Part shown: positions 1-7,817 of the stretch, piece by piece | Numbering within the stretch: position 1 is the first letter of the stretch | Layout: every line of letters begins with the position of its first letter | Assembly (NCBI GenBank): GCA_900752335.1 | Contig: CAADUZ010000001.1 | Coordinates: forward strand, 1 to 64,000 | Direction of reading: 5' to 3' | From: Clostridia bacterium | GTDB taxonomy: Bacteria; Bacillota; Clostridia; TANB77; CAG-508 | Length of the DNA stretch: 64,000 nucleotides | The notes under the pieces: generated by a model | Databases searched by the model: none | Seen by the model: the letters and a program-made list of their open reading frames with translations, nothing else | Told to the model about the DNA's origin: nothing | Position numbers and translations under genes: made by a program

Positions 1-13
1 CTTTTTACCTCCT
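1..13 (-). promoter_or_regulatory. Ribosome binding site of a gene starting beyond the left edge
   Basis: On the minus strand this reads AGGAGGTAAAAAG, a perfect Shine-Dalgarno sequence with its start codon expected within a few bases outside the window. So another minus-strand gene follows the pilin-like gene. Nothing of its coding sequence is visible. Confidence 0.6.
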
Positions 14-121
14 GATATTTTATATTTTTAATTTTATTACTTATTTATATAGTAACAAGTAAATATTATCATAAGATATTATAATTTACAAGTACATTTA
101 TGTATTTTAAAATACACAGAA

Positions 122-158
122 AACCTATCAACATACTAAAATAGTACACTGATAGGTT
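122..158 (-). terminator. Stem-loop after the pilin-like gene
   Basis: Arms AACCTATCA (122-130) and TGATAGGTT (150-158) pair perfectly. The inner bases continue the helix with GU pairs to a tiny loop. The minus-strand transcript then runs into a T-rich stretch. It separates the pilin-like gene from the next gene to the left. Confidence 0.55.
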
Positions 159-187
159 CAAATAAAAAATATATAATAATTTTTATC

Positions 188-273
188 ATAAGGATATCAA
201 ATTACACAAATTAGTTTACACTCTCTAATATTTTTTATAAGGATATCAAATATACGAATTAGTTTACGCTCTC
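188..273 (-). repeat. Tandem duplication of the pilin-like gene's 3' end
   Basis: Two imperfect copies lie 49 bp apart (188-225 and 237-273), each containing ATAAGGATATCAAAT then a segment encoding Glu-Ser-Val-Asn-stop on the minus strand. The inner copy is the real C-terminus of the 259-1899 gene. The outer copy is a detached duplicate lying beyond its stop codon. It looks like the scar of an unequal exchange or of a lost second paralogue. Confidence 0.6.
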
Positions 274-1899
274 AATTACAGGTATGACAACGCGAAAAGA
301 AGGTTGCCCTGTAGTATATCCGTTATTATAGCTGAAATAAAAAAGGCCTTCGCTAGTAGCACTACCAATTCCTCCCCCTCGGTCAAAAAATGGATAATTA
401 GTATTTGGAAATCTAGAACCTTCTTCATACCAGCTGCCATTACTACTTAAACATTCTTTTGAAGTTTCCCATATAGCATCTCCATAATATCCCGTGCTAC
501 TTGTTGGATTTCCTTGATTGGCTGTTGGTTGTGCATCGTTATAATTATTTAATTCATTATCTAAAGTTACTTTATATATATCTGCGTACTTTGTGTTTCC
601 TGCATTTACCGAATCTATTAAATTTTTTCCTCCATAGCTATATGGATCTTGTCCACTTTTTATATAATCATTATTTATATATGCTGCTACATATTCCCAT
701 GCGCCTCCACTCATGTCGTATATGCCTGTTACATTTCCTGTAGTGCTTGCTTCTTGTCCTTGTGTACTTTTATAATCATTTGTTGTTCCTTCACCTTCTG
801 CTGCACTTGCACTATTTCCTGCACTTCCGGTAATAAAGTCTCTACTATTATTTGTCCACACTTCGCTTCCTTTTCCATATGTTGCATTCTGGCTTAAATA
901 TGCCACTGCACCCCATTCACTATTCTTCATCATATGCGGATCTACTACATTATCGCTTGTATTTAATCCATATGGATTTCCGATATCATTCATTGCTGTG
1001 CACACTGTGAATATATTACTTATATTTATCTTTCTCCAACTGGTTATTCCTGCTTTTATTTGTAATATTTTATCTGTTTTTGTATATTCTCCTGTAGAAC
1101 TATCTGTTGTACACCCTATATGACTGCTCTCAAACTTTCCTACCCAAAATCCTGGTAACGCTGTTCCTCCATAATCAAATGCTGGGTGCACTACATAATC
1201 ACTCATTGCACCACCTGATACGCTTGGGTATTCTGTGCTATATGTTGTATTTCTGTCTTTTCCTTTATTGTCTGTGTCTAAAAATACTATATCTATTTCT
1301 CCTCCACCTGTTCCGCTTTCATGATATTGACTGTTTATCTTATATGCATATCTTGGTATCCACACAAGCATACTATAATTTGAATCCTCATTTAATGTTC
1401 CATCTGCGTTAAATACGTCTTGGTCACCATCTGCATCTTTGCCATTTTCTCCTACTAATACTACATTTGCCCACTCTTTATTTCCATAATCGTACCACTC
1501 ACTATCTGTTACTTCTGTTTTTACCCATTTGTTTTGATTTTCGTCATATTTTACTGGTGTCATTCCACTACTTATTTGTGGTGCTACTACTATGCTTCCA
1601 TCTACATATGGTTCGTCTTCTGGATTATCTGGTAAATCTGTTCCAGCAAGCACACCATTTATGAACTCTTCTGCTCCTTTTAACTCGTCTTGTTCATCCT
1701 TTTGTGCTTGTTCTGTTAATGCTTTTCCCTCTTGTGCTCTTTGGATTAATCCTCCCTCTCCAAATACTAATGTTATTGATATTGTTGCTAAAATAATTAA
1801 TATTATTATTGTTATTACTAGTGCTATCAGCGTTATTCCTAGCTCACTTTTACTATTTCTTTTCACATGCATTTTTGTATTTCTAATCTGTTCTATCAT
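259..1899 (-). CDS. Pilin-like surface protein with formylglycine-generating-enzyme-like domain
   Basis: The 546-residue protein starts with a basic stretch followed by a prepilin-type hydrophobic helix (Gly21, then ITLIALVITIIILIILATIS). The usual Glu at position +5 of mature pilins is Ala. A short charged coiled region follows (about 50-80). The large remainder resembles the formylglycine-generating-enzyme/C-type-lectin-like fold: PGFWVGKFE near 250, MMKNSEWGAVAYLS near 325-340, YDMSGGAWEYVA near 395-405, and a C-terminal SFRVVIPV. This domain is probably a surface or binding module rather than an active sulfatase activator, because no sulfatase is nearby. The start is supported by AAGGGGAAAG upstream. 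Secretion by a prepilin peptidase route is inferred; no pilus machinery lies in this window. Confidence 0.7.
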   Translation of the reverse strand: MIEQIRNTKMHVKRNSKSELGITLIALVITIIILIILATISITLVFGEGGLIQRAQEGKALTEQAQKDEQDELKGAEEFINGVLAGTDLPDNPEDEPYVDGSIVVAPQISSGMTPVKYDENQNKWVKTEVTDSEWYDYGNKEWANVVLVGENGKDADGDQDVFNADGTLNEDSNYSMLVWIPRYAYKINSQYHESGTGGGEIDIVFLDTDNKGKDRNTTYSTEYPSVSGGAMSDYVVHPAFDYGGTALPGFWVGKFESSHIGCTTDSSTGEYTKTDKILQIKAGITSWRKINISNIFTVCTAMNDIGNPYGLNTSDNVVDPHMMKNSEWGAVAYLSQNATYGKGSEVWTNNSRDFITGSAGNSASAAEGEGTTNDYKSTQGQEASTTGNVTGIYDMSGGAWEYVAAYINNDYIKSGQDPYSYGGKNLIDSVNAGNTKYADIYKVTLDNELNNYNDAQPTANQGNPTSSTGYYGDAIWETSKECLSSNGSWYEEGSRFPNTNYPFFDRGGGIGSATSEGLFYFSYNNGYTTGQPSFRVVIPVIESVN

Positions 1900-2037
1900 T
1901 TTCTTTCCCCTTTCTTATGTACATTTCCTTTAATTATTTTTATCTTTTTGTATATTTTTATTCATTTTGTTTAATACTATTTTTTAAATAATATTATAGG
2001 CAAAATAATTTTATTTGGATATTTCCGATTAGTCATA

Positions 2038-2060
2038 TTTTAAAACAACTTGTTTTAAAA
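2038..2060. promoter_or_regulatory. 23-nt perfect dyad upstream of the pilin-like gene
   Basis: TTTTAAAACAA (2038-2048) and TTGTTTTAAAA (2050-2060) are perfect inverted arms around one central base. It lies about 140 bp upstream of the pilin-like start codon and 31 bp from the IS end. It could be an operator or a weak bidirectional terminator; the sequence alone does not decide. Confidence 0.35.
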
Positions 2061-2135
2061 GTCAATATAGCATAAAAAAATAGCGGAGATTTGAACTGAA
2101 CCCAAAAAGTTAGACGCTTTTTGATTAAGTTTATA

Positions 2136-2936
2136 TTAGGCTACTTTTAGGGAATGGATTCTGTAATTTACAGGACTCATTCCTTTTAATTTGCCTTTAA
2201 TCCTTTTATTATTATAGTAATCTATATATTCAATTAATTCTTTTTTAAAATGTTCTATTGATTCAAAATTCTGTAAATACAATAATTCAGATTTTAATAA
2301 TCCAAAGAAATTTTCAGCTACAGAATTATCTAAACAATTACCTTTTCTAGACACACTTTGTTTAATTCCTTTTTTCTCTAAAGCATATTGATATTGTTTC
2401 ATTTGATATTGCCATCCTTGGTCTGAATGTAATATTAAATTGGTATTATCTGGTATTTTGTTAAAAGCTTTTTCTAGCATATCCATAACTTGATAAAATA
2501 CTGGTCTTTCAGAAATGTTGTAGCTAACAACCTCCCCATTAAACAAATCAATTATTGGAGACAGATAAATTTTAGTTCCAAAAAGAGAAAATTCAGTAAC
2601 ATCTGTAACCCACTTTTGGTTAGGTTTATTAGCTTTAAAATCGCGTTTTAACAAATTATCACATATTTTACCAATTTCACCTTTATATGATTTATACTTT
2701 TTCATTCTTACAAAACATTGTAATCCTAATTCTCTCATAAGTTTTAAAACTGTTTTATGATTAATTACATAGTTTCTATTATGAAGTTCCATTGTAATTC
2801 TTCTATATCCATATCTACCTTTGTTTTCATGATAAATAGCTGTTATCTGTTCTTTAATCTCTTTATATTTATCTTCTTTTTTAAATTGTTTAAGATAGTA
2901 GTAATATGTACTTCTTGGCATTTCTGCTAATTTCAA
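2136..2936 (-). CDS. IS3-family transposase OrfB (DDE integrase domain)
   Basis: This is the catalytic half of the IS transposase (266 residues from the first ATG). The HTH_21-like start (residues about 1-60) is followed by an rve integrase core. The DDE residues are visible in TDVTEF, HSDQGWQYQ and NSVAENFFG. The reading frame stays open upstream of the ATG to about 2990 (EKVEVVTELRHKYRLTALLK), which is the -1 frame of orfA. The functional product is therefore probably an OrfAB fusion of about 450 residues made by -1 frameshifting at GAAAAAG (2984-2990), just before the orfA stop. It cuts and joins the IS ends. Confidence 0.9.
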   Translation of the reverse strand: MKLAEMPRSTYYYYLKQFKKEDKYKEIKEQITAIYHENKGRYGYRRITMELHNRNYVINHKTVLKLMRELGLQCFVRMKKYKSYKGEIGKICDNLLKRDFKANKPNQKWVTDVTEFSLFGTKIYLSPIIDLFNGEVVSYNISERPVFYQVMDMLEKAFNKIPDNTNLILHSDQGWQYQMKQYQYALEKKGIKQSVSRKGNCLDNSVAENFFGLLKSELLYLQNFESIEHFKKELIEYIDYYNNKRIKGKLKGMSPVNYRIHSLKVA

Positions 2937-2980
2937 TAAAGCCGTTAACCTATATTTGTGCCTTAATTCTGTAACGACTT

Positions 2981-3490
2981 CTACTTTTTCTTGTTCTCTC
3001 GCTTTATTCTTTCCTGAACTAAGGCATTTAATTTTTTTAAGTATTCATTTTCCATCCTTAATCTTTGATTTTCAGAAATTAAATCTTCTTCTACTTCTTT
3101 AGATAATTTCTTTTTTCTTGGTTTAGAACTCATATTCTTTTTTCTACCACGTCGCTCTTCATAGAGTGCTTGTGGCCCTTCCTCATAATATATACGTTCC
3201 CATATACCAACTCTATCTTGGTTTCCTATATTAAATTTTATACAAGTTTCTAAAAGTGATAAATGGTTTTCATGCATATATTCTACAACATATTGTTTGA
3301 ATTTTCCATCATATTTTTGAAAATTACGTACTAGTCCTTGTGGTCCATGCTCTTGGTATTTTCTTACCCATTTTTGAACTATACTATGATGAGAAAGGTT
3401 AAAATGATCAGCTGTCGCTTGAAATCCAAAATGCTTTTCTAGGCAATATTGTACTACCTGTAGTTTAAATTCATGAGAATATTTACTCAT
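2981..3490 (-). CDS. IS3-family transposase OrfA (DNA-binding subunit)
   Basis: The 169-residue protein contains two helix-turn-helix repeats (about 1-55 and 60-110), each with the YSHEFKLQVVQYCLE... or YVVEYMHENHLSL-type pattern. A basic linker and a C-terminal leucine-zipper-like helix (about 135-165) follow. It recognises the IS ends and, fused to OrfB, forms the transposase. The start at 3490 is chosen because GGAGGTG sits 9 bases upstream; an in-frame upstream start at 3529 would lie inside the inverted-repeat region. The stop TAG directly follows the GAAAAAG slip site. Confidence 0.85.
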   Translation of the reverse strand: MSKYSHEFKLQVVQYCLEKHFGFQATADHFNLSHHSIVQKWVRKYQEHGPQGLVRNFQKYDGKFKQYVVEYMHENHLSLLETCIKFNIGNQDRVGIWERIYYEEGPQALYEERRGRKKNMSSKPRKKKLSKEVEEDLISENQRLRMENEYLKKLNALVQERIKRENKKK

Positions 3491-3627
3491 TAAAAATACA
3501 CCTCCAAATGTTAGATTTTTGTCTAACATTTGGGGTGCACTTCAATTATTTCTCTGCTATTTTTTATAGTTATTATGCTATTTTAGTTTTGCTTAAATTG
3601 AATTCATTTTATCTTATATATATTTTT

Positions 3628-5496
3628 TTACTCTAACTCAAATGCACCTGTATATAATTGATAATATACGCCTTTTAAGTCTATTAAGTAATCGTGTTCT
3701 CCTCTTTCTATAATTCTTCCATGGTCTAAAACCATAATTGCCTTTGCATTTCTTACAGTTGAAAGTCTATGTGCTATTACAAACACTGTTCTGCCTTCCA
3801 TTAATTTGTCCATACCATCTTGAACTATTTTTTCTGTTCTTGTATCTATTGAGCTTGTTGCTTCGTCTAGTATCATTACAGGTGGGTTATTTACTGCAAC
3901 TCTAGCTATTGATAGAAGCTGTCTTTGTCCTTGTGATAGTTCTGAACCATTGCCTGTAAGCTTTGTGTCATAGCCTTTTGGTAATCTTTCTATAAAGTCG
4001 TGTGCATTTGCAAGTTTGGCTGCTGCTATTACTTCTTCGTCTGTTGCATGTTCGTTACCATATTTTATGTTTTCTTTTATTGTTCCTGTAAATAGGTTCG
4101 TATCTTGTAAAACTATTCCTAATGACCTTCTTAAGTCTGCTTTTTTTATTTTGTTTATGTTAATTCCATCATATCTAATTTTTCCATCTTCTATGTCATA
4201 GAATCTGTTTATTAAGTTAGTGATGGTTGTTTTTCCAGCACCTGTTGCACCAACGAATGCTATTTTTTGACCTGGTTTTGCATATAAGCTTATATCGTGA
4301 AGTACTGTTTTTTCTGGTGTATAACCAAAGTCTACATGTTCTAACTCTATATGTCCTTTAAGTTCCACATATTCTAGTCTTCCATCATGGTGTGGGTGCT
4401 TCCATGCCCACATTCCTGTTCTTTCTTTTACTTCTACTAGTTTGTCGCCTTCTTTTTTAACATTTACAAGTGTTACATAGCCATTGTCTTGTTCTGGCTC
4501 TTCGTCCATCATTTCAAATATTCTGCCTGCACCAGCAAGCGCCATAATAATTGAGTTCATTTGGTTCATTACTTGGTTTACTGGTTGTGTAATATTTCTT
4601 GTAAGTTGTAAGAAAGATACTATTGTTCCTACTGAAAGCACTAGATTTCCATTTAATGCAAGCACTGTTCCTACTATAGCTATTAGCACATATTGTAAAT
4701 TTCCTAAATTGTTTGCAATAGGCATCATTATATTTGAATATTTATGTGCTTTATACATGTCTTCATTTAATTTGTCATTTAATTTGTCAAATTCTTCTTT
4801 CGCTTTTTCTTCATGTGTAAATACTTTTATAACTTTTTGCCCATTTAACATTTCTTCAATATACCCATTCACTTTTCCAAGTGATATTTGTTGGTTTATA
4901 AAGTTTTTTGAACTTCTTGCAGCTATTGTTTTTGTTATGAATACTGTTAGAAGTGAAAATACAACTATAAATACTGTAAGTACTGGGCTTAAATATGTCA
5001 TTGCACATAGAATTGCTACTATACTAATTATTGATTGAATACATGTTGGCAAACCTTGTGAAATCATTTGTCTTAATGTATCTGTATCATTTGTATAATG
5101 GCTCATTATATCTCCGTGTGTATGTGTATCAAAATATCTAATTGGAAGTGCTTCCATTTTTGCAAACATTTCATCCCTTATATCTTTTAGTACACCTTGT
5201 GATACTACCGCCATTAGTCTATTGTACAAATATGAGGTTAGCATACCAACAAGATATATTATTATCATAACACCTATAGCACTTAATAAACCTGTGTATA
5301 CTGGGTTTTCCTGTCCTAAAAGAGGAGTAATATAGTCGTCTATTAATATTTGTAAAAATAGCGAACCTGCAACTTGTGCAATACTACTAAATATTATACA
5401 GATAAATACGCATATAAATTGCTTTTTATAGCTTTTAGTTATGTATGATAATAATCTTTTTACTGTTCCTTTTCTTATTTGTATTTTTTTATTCAT
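3628..5496 (-). CDS. ABC exporter half-transporter, catalytically canonical subunit
   Basis: The 622-residue membrane-ATPase fusion has six transmembrane helices in the first ~320 residues. A nucleotide-binding domain follows, with GATGAGKTT (Walker A), LSQGQRQLL (signature), MILDEATSSIDT (Walker B with catalytic Glu) and a His switch (VIAHRLSTV). It pairs with the gene just upstream, whose ATP site is degenerate, as in BmrC/BmrD or TM287/288 exporters; export of drugs or lipids is likely. The start at 5496 has GGAGGAG 6 bases upstream and overlaps the preceding stop by 8 bp. A 17-residue longer reading without a ribosome site is rejected. An acidic/aromatic insert near residues 375-405 is unusual. 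Confidence 0.9.
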   Translation of the reverse strand: MNKKIQIRKGTVKRLLSYITKSYKKQFICVFICIIFSSIAQVAGSLFLQILIDDYITPLLGQENPVYTGLLSAIGVMIIIYLVGMLTSYLYNRLMAVVSQGVLKDIRDEMFAKMEALPIRYFDTHTHGDIMSHYTNDTDTLRQMISQGLPTCIQSIISIVAILCAMTYLSPVLTVFIVVFSLLTVFITKTIAARSSKNFINQQISLGKVNGYIEEMLNGQKVIKVFTHEEKAKEEFDKLNDKLNEDMYKAHKYSNIMMPIANNLGNLQYVLIAIVGTVLALNGNLVLSVGTIVSFLQLTRNITQPVNQVMNQMNSIIMALAGAGRIFEMMDEEPEQDNGYVTLVNVKKEGDKLVEVKERTGMWAWKHPHHDGRLEYVELKGHIELEHVDFGYTPEKTVLHDISLYAKPGQKIAFVGATGAGKTTITNLINRFYDIEDGKIRYDGININKIKKADLRRSLGIVLQDTNLFTGTIKENIKYGNEHATDEEVIAAAKLANAHDFIERLPKGYDTKLTGNGSELSQGQRQLLSIARVAVNNPPVMILDEATSSIDTRTEKIVQDGMDKLMEGRTVFVIAHRLSTVRNAKAIMVLDHGRIIERGEHDYLIDLKGVYYQLYTGAFELE

Positions 5497-7231
5497 CTGT
5501 ATCTCCTCCTTTCGTTTGAGATTCATATACTTCCTTGTATATTTCATTATTTTTTAGTAATTCTTCATGTGTGCCAATTCCGTTTATTTTGCCATTGTCC
5601 ATAACAATTATCTTATCGCAGTCTTCTACTGACGAGATTCTTTGTGCGATAATTATTTTTGTTGTATTTGGTATTTCTTCTCTGAATGCTTTTCTAATTA
5701 AACTATCTGTTTTTGTGTCAACCGCACTTGTAGAATCGTCCAATATTAATATTTTTGGGTGTTTTAAAAGAGCTCTTGCAATACATAGTCTTTGTTTTTG
5801 TCCACCAGACACGTTTGTACCACCTTCTTCAATATATGTGTTATATCCATCTGGGAATTGAGATATGAACTCATCTGCTTGTGCTAGTTTGCACACTCTT
5901 TTTACGTCTTCGTCTGTAGCATTTTCGTCACCCCATTTGATATTTTCTGTAATTGTTCCAGAAAATAATACATTTTTTTGTAAAACGCATGCTACTTGGT
6001 TTCTTAATGATTCTATATGATATTTCTTTACATTTTGGCCGCCTACTAGAAGTTCTCCTTCTGTTACGTCATATAGCCTTGGTATTAAGTTTACCAAACT
6101 AGATTTTCCACTACCAGTTCCACCAATTATTCCAACGGTTTCTCCTGATTTTATTTTTAAATTAATGTCTTTTAAGCATTCCTTTTTCTTATCTTTTACA
6201 TAGCTAAAGCTTACATTTTTATATTCTATGCTTCCATCCTTTACTTCCATTATTGGTTTTTTAGGATCATGTATATCTGATTGTGTATCTAATACTTCTA
6301 CAATTCTTTCTGCTGATGATTTAGATATTGCTATCATAACCATTACCATAGAAAGCATCATTAAGCTTGATAGTATTTGTATTGAATATGTAAACATTGT
6401 CATAAGTTCACCTGTTGTAAGCTCTGTCATTCCTGTTTGAATGATTATTTTTGCACCAAACCATGAAATTCCTAAAATGCAAGAGTAAATTGCAAATTGC
6501 ATTAAAGGACTTGTAAGTGCCATAATTTTTTCTGCTTTGCTAAAGTCATCAAATATGCTTTTCGATACTTTTCCAAATTTTTTCTTTTCTTTTTCTTCTA
6601 TTACAAAAGATTTAACCACTCTAATTCCCGCAACATTTTCTTCTACAACATTGTTTAAATCATCATATGTTCTAAATACCCTCTTCATAATAGGGTGTAC
6701 TCTTGTTATTATGAAAAATAGTCCTATTGCTAATATTGGTATTATTACCAAAAATACTAATGATAGTTTTGGGCTTATTGATATTGCGAAAAATAGTGAA
6801 GTTACTAACATAAGTGGGGTTCTTATTGCAATTCTTATAATCATTTGAAATGCAAATTGAACGTTTGTTACGTCTGTTGTAAGTCTTGTTACTAAACTAC
6901 TTGTAGAAAATTTGTCTATGTTTATAAAAGAAAAATCTTGTACTTTGTAGTATAAATCTTTTCTTAAATTTTTAGCAAAACCTGATGAAGCTTCTGCTGC
7001 AAATTTTCCTGATAATACACCAAAAAGTAGCGATAATACAGCACATAAAATTAGTTCTAACCCTATTTTATACACCATATTCATTTCTCCGCCATATACA
7101 CCATCATCTATTAAGTTAGCCATTAATAGTGGTATTATTATTTCTAATACAACTTCTATTGCTACGCAAACTGGTGTTAATATACTGGCTTTTTTGTATT
7201 CTCTTATTGATTTGCTTAATTTCTTTATCAT
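5489..7231 (-). CDS. ABC exporter half-transporter, degenerate-site subunit
   Basis: The 580-residue protein has an N-terminal six-helix membrane domain and a C-terminal ATPase: GGTGSGKSS, signature VSGGQKQRL. Its Walker B reads ILILDDSTSAVD, so Asp replaces the catalytic Glu, and the switch His is Gln (IIIAQRISSV). These are the hallmarks of the non-hydrolysing half of heterodimeric exporters, and the partner downstream is canonical. It overlaps the MarR regulator by ATGA (7228-7231), so translation is coupled in a regulator-exporter-exporter operon. The substrate is unknown; a toxic compound sensed by the MarR protein is the usual arrangement. Confidence 0.9.
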   Translation of the reverse strand: MIKKLSKSIREYKKASILTPVCVAIEVVLEIIIPLLMANLIDDGVYGGEMNMVYKIGLELILCAVLSLLFGVLSGKFAAEASSGFAKNLRKDLYYKVQDFSFINIDKFSTSSLVTRLTTDVTNVQFAFQMIIRIAIRTPLMLVTSLFFAISISPKLSLVFLVIIPILAIGLFFIITRVHPIMKRVFRTYDDLNNVVEENVAGIRVVKSFVIEEKEKKKFGKVSKSIFDDFSKAEKIMALTSPLMQFAIYSCILGISWFGAKIIIQTGMTELTTGELMTMFTYSIQILSSLMMLSMVMVMIAISKSSAERIVEVLDTQSDIHDPKKPIMEVKDGSIEYKNVSFSYVKDKKKECLKDINLKIKSGETVGIIGGTGSGKSSLVNLIPRLYDVTEGELLVGGQNVKKYHIESLRNQVACVLQKNVLFSGTITENIKWGDENATDEDVKRVCKLAQADEFISQFPDGYNTYIEEGGTNVSGGQKQRLCIARALLKHPKILILDDSTSAVDTKTDSLIRKAFREEIPNTTKIIIAQRISSVEDCDKIIVMDNGKINGIGTHEELLKNNEIYKEVYESQTKGGDTDE

Positions 7232-7695
7232 ACAGTTTTTATTCCTCCTTCATTACATTTTATGTTTTTTCTAATTTTCTCGATAGTACTTAAAAAATTG
7301 TTAAGTTCTTCTTCTGATATGTTTTTGGTTATTTCCTCATCTAATTTTTTAAAGGTTTCTTTTACTTCTTCATATATTTTTTTGCTTTTTTTAGTTAAAA
7401 CTATTTTCTTTTGCCTTGCATCATTTTCTGATGCAACTCTTTTAATAACTTCATTCTTTTCCATTGTAAAGAGCACCCCTGATATTGTTGCTTTTCGCAC
7501 CTCAAATACTTCTTCTAACTCTTTTTGATATACCTCTCTTTTGTTATTTTCAATTAAGTATTTGGTTATTTTAGCTTGCAATGGACTTGGATAAAATGAT
7601 ATTTTATTTTCTTTTGCAATAGAAAAAAGCTTTCTGCTTATATCAACATCTAGCTTTTTTAGTTCGTTTGCAACATAAATTTTCATAACCTCCAT
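7228..7695 (-). CDS. MarR-family transcriptional regulator
   Basis: The protein of about 152-155 residues has a winged-helix domain in the middle (EVRKATISGVLFTMEKNEVIKRVASENDARQKKIVLT is characteristic of MarR: recognition helix, then the D-x-R wing) between dimerising helices. It should repress its own operon with the two ABC genes and be released by an exported compound. Two starts are possible. ATG at 7695 follows GAGAGG directly. ATG at 7686 has GGAGG only 2 bases before it. Neither spacing is ideal. The promoter upstream is buried in a matching inverted repeat. Confidence 0.85.
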   Translation of the reverse strand: MEVMKIYVANELKKLDVDISRKLFSIAKENKISFYPSPLQAKITKYLIENNKREVYQKELEEVFEVRKATISGVLFTMEKNEVIKRVASENDARQKKIVLTKKSKKIYEEVKETFKKLDEEITKNISEEELNNFLSTIEKIRKNIKCNEGGIKTV

Positions 7696-7738
7696 CCTCT
7701 CATTTTTCTTTGCACACTTCTTATTAATAATTAAAATT

Positions 7739-7793
7739 AGTAAGGTGCTTAACTAATATACCATTTTTAATATTATTAGTCAAGTGCCTTACT
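7739..7793 (-). promoter_or_regulatory. marR-ABC operon promoter embedded in a long inverted repeat
   Basis: The minus strand carries TTGACT (7783-7778), a 17-base spacer and TATATT (7760-7755), a near-ideal sigma-A promoter. Inverted 18-base arms AGTAAGGCACTTGACTAA (7793-7776) and AGTAAGGTGCTTAACTAA (7739-7756) overlap the -35 and -10. Each arm is itself partly palindromic, as expected of MarR boxes. Binding would block polymerase at both elements, giving autorepression. Confidence 0.75.
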
Positions 7794-7817
7794 ATATTTT
7801 TCACAAAATTTTCACAT

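Larger units (their letters stand above)
2092..3544 (-). mobile_element. IS3-family (IS150-like) insertion sequence, complete
   Basis: The 1453-bp element is bounded by imperfect inverted repeats matching at 20 of 24 positions: left TGAACTGAACCCAAAAAG..., right (reverse complement) TGAAGTGCACCCCAAATG.... It is flanked by a 3-bp duplication ATT (2089-2091 and 3545-3547). It carries orfA and orfB in the -1 phase typical of the family, both open and with an intact DDE triad, so it is probably active or recently so. The flanks form one interrupted hairpin, showing that it landed in a terminator loop. Confidence 0.9.
2074..3566. terminator. Terminator hairpin split by the IS
   Basis: Left arm: AAAAAAATAGCGGAGA before the IS. 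Right arm: TCTCTGCTATTTTTTAT after it. Removing the IS and one ATT copy restores a 9-bp GC-containing stem (one GU pair) with a 5-base loop TTATT and A/T tracts on both sides, a bidirectional rho-independent terminator. It would have ended the ABC exporter operon from the right. The insertion now separates the arms by 1.45 kb. Confidence 0.65.

Noticed and set aside
259..520. Possible variable region of a diversity-generating retroelement in the lectin-like C-terminus
   Set aside because: No template repeat or reverse transcriptase gene is found in the window; the fold alone is not evidence.
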